The notes below the pieces were generated by a model that was not told the DNA's origin, did not search any database, and worked only from the letters and a program-made list of their open reading frames with translations. This document shows, piece after piece, positions 1-9,100 of a stretch of DNA of 25,772 nt. The DNA is taken from positions 30,001-55,772 of the forward strand of contig JAQGDQ010001202.1 in NCBI GenBank assembly GCA_030141605.1, in the 5' to 3' direction. The DNA comes from Tubiluchus corallicola (taxonomy: Eukaryota > Priapulida > Priapulimorpha > Priapulimorphida > Tubiluchidae). Each line of letters starts with the position of its first letter. The first letter of the stretch is position 1. The translations under genes and the position numbers were made by a program.

Positions 1-793
1 AACTTAGCTAATGTTGAATTTTCCTCATCTAAGCTCGTGATTTTATTTTGACATAAATTTAACTTGTATAGGTTTTCTAAATTTTCTTAAGAAACGTTTC
101 TGAACTGTAGGATGAGCTTTAATTGATTTAAACGATTATAATTGAATTTAAAAACTTCCTCAGAAATTCGAGTGCGTTTCGACTCTGGACCACGGGTCAT
201 TACCGACTGTCTTTAAAACTGACTACAAAACACAAAAAAACGTTAAAAAAGATGCTAAGGTATTCCTCCACAAGCTCAAAAAAAGGTCACACACTATCGT
301 AGCATCGCATTATACATTTTCTCTAGACAAAATACCAGTGTCACGATACAGGCTCGAAAGGTCAAAATGTATTGGAATTTGTGTGAAAAGTTTTTAAATT
401 GAATCATAACTATTTAAACTAAGTAAACCGCATCTGATGTTTCGGAAATGCTTTCTGAAGAAGATTTAGAAAATTCATACAAGTTAAATTTATGTCAGCT
501 TAAACCACGAGCTTAAATGAGGGTTACAGTTAAATGCCCGATTTTATCAAGTTAATCAAGGGACTAGATGCAGTAATACTTTATCACCAGCAAAATCATT
601 CTATATTCTAAGGTGACAAACAAGCATGTAACGTATCTGGAATCACAACCTAGGCAGACCACCTTAACCGAAATAAGTGCATGTTACACGTACAACAACC
701 AATACAGATGCAATTCCAAAAAAACTAGTCCAAGTGAATCAGCGTTAATTTAGGGACTAGAAAATATGGAGAATTTTTAAAATTCAATTCGAC
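1..793. other. Non-coding, nothing recognised
   Basis: AT-rich sequence without a supported ORF, RNA gene or repeat that I could identify. Confidence 0.5.
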
Positions 794-1316
794 CAGTGGC
801 GGCTCGTGTGTAGGTACTCTGGAACTACAGCACCCCCTGTTTTCACTCAATGTATTGATAATATTCGATATACTACATCTTTAATTCTTTTTTTATACTT
901 GTACGGAACCAGAGTACGTGAGGGCAGTACTGTTTGCTTCACAGCCCAGCACAGTGCACTCCAGCAACGCGGTGTTTGGCTGTTTTGGCCAAGCGGCCAT
1001 GCGCACATGTCTGAACCTAGGTAGAAAAAGTACTGTCACTCACACAGTTTGTTGTCAGTTGTCACGTGCTTACCGTGAATGGATCAAGTTTGAACTGCGA
1101 CAATTTAGGCTGTTAGTGAGCAAAAAATATTTTCTGTTTAGGATTTTATCAAGTTTTGTATAAAATCTCGTACGTATGTTTGTTTGTTTAAAATTACAAT
1201 TACAAATTACAACATTAAAATTACGTATGTTTGTTACGTTATACACAGTATGAAAACAATGGCTAAAAATTTTATGAAGCAGCAGCCACAGCTATTTTAA
1301 CTACGAGCCGCTACTG
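794..1316. mobile_element. hAT-like non-autonomous element (MITE), about 523 bp
   Basis: The ends are inverted repeats: CAGTGGCGGCTCGT at the left and, reverse-complemented, CAGTAGCGGCTCGT at the right (13 of 14 match). Flanking 8-mers AATTCGAC and AATTCAAT look like a decayed 8-bp target duplication (6 of 8). The CAG-type end and an 8-bp duplication are typical of hAT transposons. No transposase is encoded; the two short ORFs inside are not convincing genes. A fragment of the same repeat occurs at 13796-13846. Confidence 0.6.
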
Positions 1317-2914
1317 AATTCAATTCAATAAATTTATTCTGCCTATATGTTACACGATAACATACAATTACATAATCATTAATTGCAAATGAAAATAGAG
1401 GACAGGGTGGTGAAAGACGAGAGGTCACCTAAGCAGTCACCCCTACAGCGAAATTTATGTTTAATGCAACGTTTTTTCTTGAAACTAAATACGTGTAGTT
1501 GACGTCATTGATGGAACATTGATGTTCTCTACTGGGTATTTATTAGAACTATTGGAGTTTGTCGGCGCGTAAATGTGAATCTGACATTAGTTGCTTTGTA
1601 CGGATAGATTCAGTTGGCTGTGTTACGATTTTTAGCGTGATTTGGATTCAGAAACAGGGCAAACTTTAAGTTAATTTGATTGTGAAGCTCTAAAATTTAG
1701 GGCGTTTCACAACCCTGAATGCAAACCTCAATTGGCCAAATGGCTCGTCTTATTGGTTTCTATACCTCCGAATACGGAGCTTGTAGTAATATTAAATAGC
1801 TGAGCCCACAAAGTGCAGGAACGTTTTTCTGCAATGCTGTTTGCTAATCCGCTTTTGAGTTTGTTGCACAGAAAGGTTTTCTTAGTTTTAAGGTTTTTTT
1901 CAAGAATCCAGAAGTGTGCCACATTTTTCCCCAATTAACCCTGAAAATTAAAACTCAGATTCTGAACACGAACCAGCACCGTTATTTTTGAAAAGCTGGT
2001 TTAAAGCTATGTGGGTTGCGGTCCCAAGAATGACGTCAAGCTAATAAGGTGACAACAATGACGTCAATCAATTAACAGAGAGAGTTAATCAATTAACTAA
2101 CAATTATCTTTTTAAATGAATTGCTTTGTCCTCTTGTATGTAAATAATATCCGTGCTTGTTTTTTGTTGTTGTTGTTGTTGTTGTCGTGTTTAATATGAA
2201 ATATGTCACTGTATATTTTGCAAGATTTTATAAAAGTGAAAGGGAAACTTCTTCCCTAAATCAATTGCGATCAATTTAAATTATAGTCCTTGAGTCCAAA
2301 AACTGTCGGTTTGAGTAAGTAGGTCATTTCATGGAGGAATCCAAAAGCATGCACAAATGCAGCATTGGAAAAACACCTTCCTTGAAATTTTTAGGACCAT
2401 GTACTTAATATTACGACAAAGCTTCATTTTAGGATATCCAGAAAAAACACAAAATGAACCATATGGATAAGTTGGTCCGTCCAAAAAAAATTAGAGTTGC
2501 ATTCGGTATTGTAAAATACGCTTTCCAGCATATTATACTAATAATATTAAGACGCGCCCTGTTTAAAAAAGCTTTTTGGGTTTCTAGGTAACTGGGTCTA
2601 TCCGTCCGTACAAGAAACTTTCACACGTGGAGCAACACCTGCCTGTAATTTTCAGACTTGCATAATCAATACTTAGGCATGTTTTTAATAAGACAGAAAA
2701 CTTTAAGATCCCCAACAGAAGAAAGATAAGCGGTTTTTCATAAAACTCTCTTGAAAAATGTTCCACGTTTTGACCGAGAAACAGCTTTCAAATGTTTGGT
2801 GTCTAACTTAGCTTATTTTTTAGAGTTTGCACTTGCATAATTGATTGGGACATTGGCGGTTAGGGATATGTTCAATGGCTCCCGTACGAATGACATTTCT
2901 AGGAATCAATTTTT
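1317..2914. other. Region downstream of gene A
   Basis: Apart from the GTT microsatellite, nothing is recognised. The 3' UTR of gene A should run from 2914 downwards. An ATTAAA variant on the minus strand (2684-2689) is a weak candidate polyadenylation signal. Confidence 0.4.
2161..2186. repeat. (GTT)n microsatellite
   Basis: About seven GTT units follow a short T run, in the non-coding region downstream of gene A. Confidence 0.85.
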
Positions 2915-3153
2915 TTACAGCATTTCATGTCTGTTGGCCCTCCTTTGGTGAGCTGTAAAACTTAGCGGTCGCACTTTCATCTCGGTTCCTTTCGGAAAAC
3001 GCCCCCCGTAAATGGCATTGTAGTTTGCGTGCCAGCAACTGTGATGCCAATAGCCGGACTTATACTTAGCGGCACAACTTCCGGTGGTCCATTTGTCGTT
3101 ATCCCGGTCTGGAGTACTAAAACGCATTCCATTGTGAAATACCATTTGTTTAC
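2915..3153 (-). CDS. Gene A exon 7: C-terminal FReD exon, shortened P subdomain
   Basis: This 239-nt terminal exon starts in phase 1 (acceptor TTTTGTAG). Visible motifs: [15 protein letters not shown] (calcium loop), [15 protein letters not shown] (second disulfide pair), [19 protein letters not shown], then a tail [13 protein letters not shown] and stop. The usual segment between NG-x-Y and K-x-x-E-x-K-I-R-P is about 20 residues shorter than in gene B. No AATAAA follows closely; an ATTAAA variant lies near 2684-2689. Confidence 0.9.
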
Positions 3154-6100
3154 CTACAAAATTAATCAAACATTAAGAGGTCCAGTTTTTTACAATAAAT
3201 TTTTTTTGCAAATTGTTATAAAAAGCCCGATGACCCCTGAAAAAGGGTTTTTAAAAAAAGGGTACGATAGGAAGAGAAACAAAATTCACATGACTAACTT
3301 GCCAGTGACAGGAGGTGATTTTTCACACCAGATCAGTACTACCTATGTTTCACCACCTATCAAGTGGGTTAAGGTAGCAAGCTGAACCACCAGTCCAGAT
3401 GTGGCTGAGGTATTCCATGCAAGATTGAATGGTCGATTTATGGTAAAGACAGTGTAAAAAACGGAGGGATGCGTCAGGGTGCAGATATTGTTATCATGCT
3501 GATTTGGGCAAAACGCTAAATATATCAAACAACAAAGTGATTGATTTTACAACATATGTAGACAGTATTATTGTAAAAATCAATAGGATAAACTAGATTA
3601 AATTGTTGCAATCGTAGTATCGTTAAACATAAAAATAAACACTATTATCATTAGGAAACTTAAATAATCACTTCCACTGAAAATCATGACATATAGAGCA
3701 TGGCTAAGTGTAAGTTCCACCAAATAGTGTATGATTATACGTAACCAGCTTCAGAAATCTAGTGAACACCCACAGACTAGTTCCGCCACATTACGCTAGA
3801 TCGTAACTCAGTAGTATGTACCATTAGACAGCTCTTTCACTCTGTGTTTCTCAATTATCCGTTCTAACGTCATGTTACGTAATTAGTCACACGTATTACT
3901 CATACCTCTGCACTGACGTCAGCTCACCTCCGAGCTTCCAGACAGACAGCTATTAACAATCGTCTGCCTTCCAAACTGTACCACAACAGTGGAATGTGGA
4001 TTTGCAATGTTGAAACCACCATTAGATCCAACTGATCACCACTGTGCTACTTTAACTACATTAGTTCTGCCATATCTAACGTTAACGTCTTCACAGAACA
4101 ACCTGTCGCCATCATATCAAAAGCAACGACGTGTCTTTCAAAAACCGGTCACGTACACCTGAATGAAGCCACTTCCCGCATTCAATGAAGCCACTTCCTG
4201 TATCATTATAGTTCCTGTTTCAAACTAAATGTTCTGGCGTTTAATTCGGGATTTTTGAGTAGTCCTATTTTTTACTTTTGAATGGAATACTTAGATTCTT
4301 TATATATTAAAAAATTAAAATGTATGAAAAGGGCTTCTACATGATTGGCATTTTGAGTTCGTTTCTTAAGATAGTTACAGAACGTGCATTCCTATGTTTG
4401 ACTTGGATTCATGATTTGTCTTACAAACCTAATATTAATTTTAGTGCGTACTTTTGTAACCTATTTACTTTCTTACAATTTTTCACTTTTGGTTTTTTGA
4501 AATAGTGCGCAGCCAAATAGAAAATGTGGTAACAGTAGTGTTTTGTTTATTAGTACTTTTATATGCTTTGATATTTGGCCTCTTACTTGTCGTAAATATG
4601 AAAAGCTTGCTACCATTTTCTATAGATGTTCTCAAATTCTTCATCTATTGATAAGTTGTTGTCTACTCTGATTATCAAAAATGTTACAAATTTAACTTGT
4701 TGTATAGTTTCTTTTTCAATTTTTAATGTTACTGATGGTACAGTGTTGATATGGTTAGTGGTTTTCCTATTATTCATTTTTAGTTTGTGGTAATTAAAAG
4801 ACGTGATTATGTTTTGTATGTGTCTTTTTCTAAACATTGTTTTGTAACCTGAATGTTGTCATGAGCTAAATAAATAGTGGTGTCATCTGCGTACTGTGTA
4901 ATATCTGAATACCGTAGCACTTTTGAAATATTGTTAACATATAAGCAAGATAATAAAGGCCCTAGCACTGTACCTAGTGGTATACCCTGCTACATGGTAT
5001 TCCAATCTGAATAGGTGGTCTGATTTAATTTTACATGCTTTTTTCTATTTAAAATTGTGAATGAGTTTTAAGGATACTTTGTCAAAACCTATTTGTTTTA
5101 AATTTTGTAGATGATGATCAATATTATCGAAAGCTTTGCTTAAATCCAGGAATTCGGCTATGAGAAATTTATTTTCATCTAGTTTGCCCCTCATTCATTT
5201 AGTAAATCATAAAGTACTTACTGGCGTTGCTACGAGTATCGTAGACGGTCAGTTTGTAATCTTCGAGTTCAGATCCAACAGTGAACACGTCGTAGTCTCT
5301 GTGGGATCTTCTTCCATCAAAAGTTTCCGTGTCTATACGCAAATGCTGTGGCTTGTCAAAAGTGAATTGACTTATTTTATCGTTGCCTGCAAATGGAAAA
5401 TCAAGTGTCAGCAAACATTATAAAGAAATAACCAGGTGTAAATTTCATCGTATGTAACGAACAGTAAGCAGTCACCAATGCTTGCAAGCAGAAATAATTA
5501 ACAGCGTGATTTGGACATTGGTGTATTATGTTTAAAATTAGACATGATGTACTACTGAGTATGTTGGTGGTAATAACCGTGTTTCATTCGGTGATTCATT
5601 TTGTTTTTGAAAACGTGAAGTTCAGTGTTCCGTTCTGAGTTTTGACCCATCAGATGTAGCAGTTTCAAACTATGTCAAGGACAATGATCTGAAAAAATTT
5701 GGTTATCTGTTAAAGCACTTTCGAGATGATTGGGGTATATGTTAAACTTTGGTGCTAGGCTTTTTTCATCACAAACTTTTTAGCACATGGACATTTAGAC
5801 GCATGGAACATTTCACACACTTATTTTCACACACACACACACATTGGACACATGGCAAAACGCATCGAAAGAAAACTGTAGCGAAATAAACGTGTGTGAA
5901 AATTCTGTATCTCTGCCGTTTGCCTAACTGTTGTGTGACCAAACTGCCGTCCTGCCAAAAAAGCCAGACCCCATTCAACTTATTTTATGACTATTATTTA
6001 ATTAACTTTATTTAAGATGTCTCAAATAACACGACCTGTAGCTTTTGTGGTTTAGAGCATAAAGATATGCTGGATTAAATATGAATCGAAGACAAATTAC

Positions 6101-9100
6101 CAGTCACAATAGTTTAGATTTCACCGATTCTCTTTAGAGATTCAGTTAACGTGCAAAAGGACGCAGGTAATTATACAACCAGACAATGATGTATGATAAC
6201 AAAAATATGTCGCCTCCCAAAAAATCTAAACACATTGCTATTAGATTGTAGTCAGGACCAGTGCTATGAAAATTGTTAGTCTCCACCCTACAAAAGTCGA
6301 AGATTAGTGCTTTGTGCTTCATGTAGTACCCCGGTCTGACCAAAAAGTGTTTAGAGCTTGAGTCTCCACCTTTAGTCACAAGTACATATTAAAAACTGAA
6401 GGCCCACATAAAAGTTCTAATATTACAAGTCAAGATAATTTGTGCATAGGCCTCCTAAAACAATAAAGCATAGGCTTCTATACTTCTAAAGCATAGGCTT
6501 TTCTGGCTTTTTTATCAGTGGTTTTTTTAATGTCAATTTTCTACAGATAGCATCGCCAAATTATTTAGTCTCAGTAAAATTTATGAGTTAAGTTTATGAG
6601 CTGTGTCGTATAGTGGTAGTACTTGTTGGTGGATTATTGAGGAGGCCGCAGCCATTTATTGACGTGAGGTGGTGACAAAGCTATAAGATCTGGATTGATG
6701 AGCGACTAACACATTTATTTCACAATAATATATTACATGGTAAAATACATATCATAGCTCTGCCAAACCGCCCAAGACCTGTTCCTGCTTCCTCGAGATC
6801 CCCCGTGATCTAACCGTCTCATTCCACTTGGCTTCCTTCAGCTTTTTGGACTCACAGCGCATGCGTTATAATTGTTGCTAGTCTGACAATTCAGACGGGC
6901 AATGTCCATATTTGGAACTCTCAGTCACATGACAGCCGCACCTAAAATCATGGCTTCATTTCTACATATCTCTCATATCCCCTTTATAGAGTCGTTTCCT
7001 TACTGAACTACTAATACTAATCATACAATTATCATCTTCTCTTTACTGTCTCTCTTGTAAAATTGTTGACTGTAGGTACCTTTTTATACTGTGTTGAGAG
7101 TTTGAATACACCACAGTATCAAGAAACGTCTTGCACACTTGACACTCAAATTAAATAATCTGCATTACTATACAAATAATTAATAAAGATACTCAGTAGT
7201 GCATCATATTTAATTTGAGTGTCAAGTGTGCAAGAAGTTTCTTGATACTGTCAAAGACAGTGAAACTATTGTGGACGATATTCAAACTCTCAACACGGTA
7301 TAAAGAGGTACCTACAGTCAACAATTTTACAAGAAAGACTAAATAATCATTACGGCGTCTTTCGCTCGAGTTTGTGCGTGGGACCCCCTCTTGACGCGGG
7401 GCCCAATTTGAACAAATCTATTTAAAAGGTTTAAAACCGACACTGGCTGTAGTTATAAATTAACTAACAACCTAAGCGGCACGTTATTATTTTCTTACCA
7501 AGCCAGAATTCACCATTAAGACTGCCAAAACCAAACTTAAACGCATCCCATCTGCGACCAAAATGCTCAGATCCGTCAAACCTTTTTTGAAACACCTGAA
7601 GTTGTATAGGTATAGATATATTATATAATATATATTATATATATATAATATTAGATATAGATGTTTTTAATTTAATACTGTTTGCAGAAATTTTAGTTTT
7701 TGCTCCGCTGATGTCAAACGGGTTCAGTTTAAATCTTATTGTTCAACTTTTTTCTGTTCTAGCCTCTGAATCACTTTTAATCTCGGTACTATTAGGAAAT
7801 TAAAAGCGGTCTACTACTTTGCATTAACGAAATTTTTTGCTTTGCCACCTCAGCATCTAAAATATGTAACGAGAATGGCTGTAATCATTTAAAGTCATTT
7901 TACGTATAAAAATACTTTTAGCCTTCATCAGTGAGTTTTAAATTCAAGCAGTGAAATCATACGTAGTTTTATTCTTAATACTGATGTCATTTAAACTTCG
8001 AATATATTTGCTCACTGAAAGTATGCACTCACTAATGCCTTTTACATATTTAGCTTTGCAATTCTCTGTTCTTTTTGTAAATATTTAATTCATTTGTCTT
8101 GTAGAAATATTTTAACTATGATTTTTAACTAGGCTTTGTTTATTATACTATGGTACTTTTTATGCACCGAAATCAATGTAAAATAAAAATATAGTAGTAT
8201 AATTGTATTAATAATAATGGTACTTTGTGTAATGTTTGGTTCTCTGTACACATATTTTATATTGCACTGTGTTTTTCGTCTATAAACTTTCCTCTTAAAT
8301 TCCTAAGACTAATAAAGTACTTAAGCATACTAGTTATGGCAATTCTCTGCCTAATTACAGAATTGCTATAACTAAGTGCTTAATTAGTCTTAAACATTTC
8401 ATTTTCATCACAAAATTGGTGTAATTGTAGTTCTTTCGATCTTATTGTCAATAAACAGGCTAAACGTTCTTACTTTGTGACTTGACTTCACATATCAGTT
8501 GCCGAAAAATGTTAATTAAATGTGTAAATTAATTCTGAAATTCTGCCTAAATAAACTTTTAAATCCCCAGAATTTATGTTTGTCCTTTCGCATCACGTAC
8601 TTACCACCCATCCACCCCCATCAGTTTCCATGTCGCAATAAACTTTCATTGGTTCTTCACTAAAACTAGGTTTAATCACGTATGGTCCACTTTGGACAAC
8701 ACCTTTTTCTCTCAATGCTGCACAGTCGTCTGGTAGACCTGAGCAAGAATGCAGTTAGCATGCAACTGTTGAACTGATAACACGATATACACTTATGAAG
8801 TTTATATATCTTCTTAAAGCACAAAGAACTTGCGTTAATATTAACGCCGTACTCCCTAATAAAGCCAAGCAACCATTGAAACAAATTTAGATAACATTAA
8901 GTTAAGTTTGAAAAAATAATCAGAGCTTAATCGGACCAAACTCTCCACTAACTAAGCAAAAGCATAAATTTGTTTACATTGTCAATAAGGTCAATAATGC
9001 ATTTTTGGTTAATCATTGGAGCACCCAAGGATGGTCATGCAGTCCTTGTTCGCGAATATTTTAAATTATTAAGAATTTTCTTTTCCAATTACACACATCT

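Noticed and set aside
806-1163. Overlapping short plus-strand ORFs
   Set aside because: They lie wholly within the hAT-like element, have no transposase motif and are probably chance frames.
3029-3385. 118-residue plus-strand ORF
   Set aside because: Antisense shadow of gene A exon 7 with no recognisable domain.
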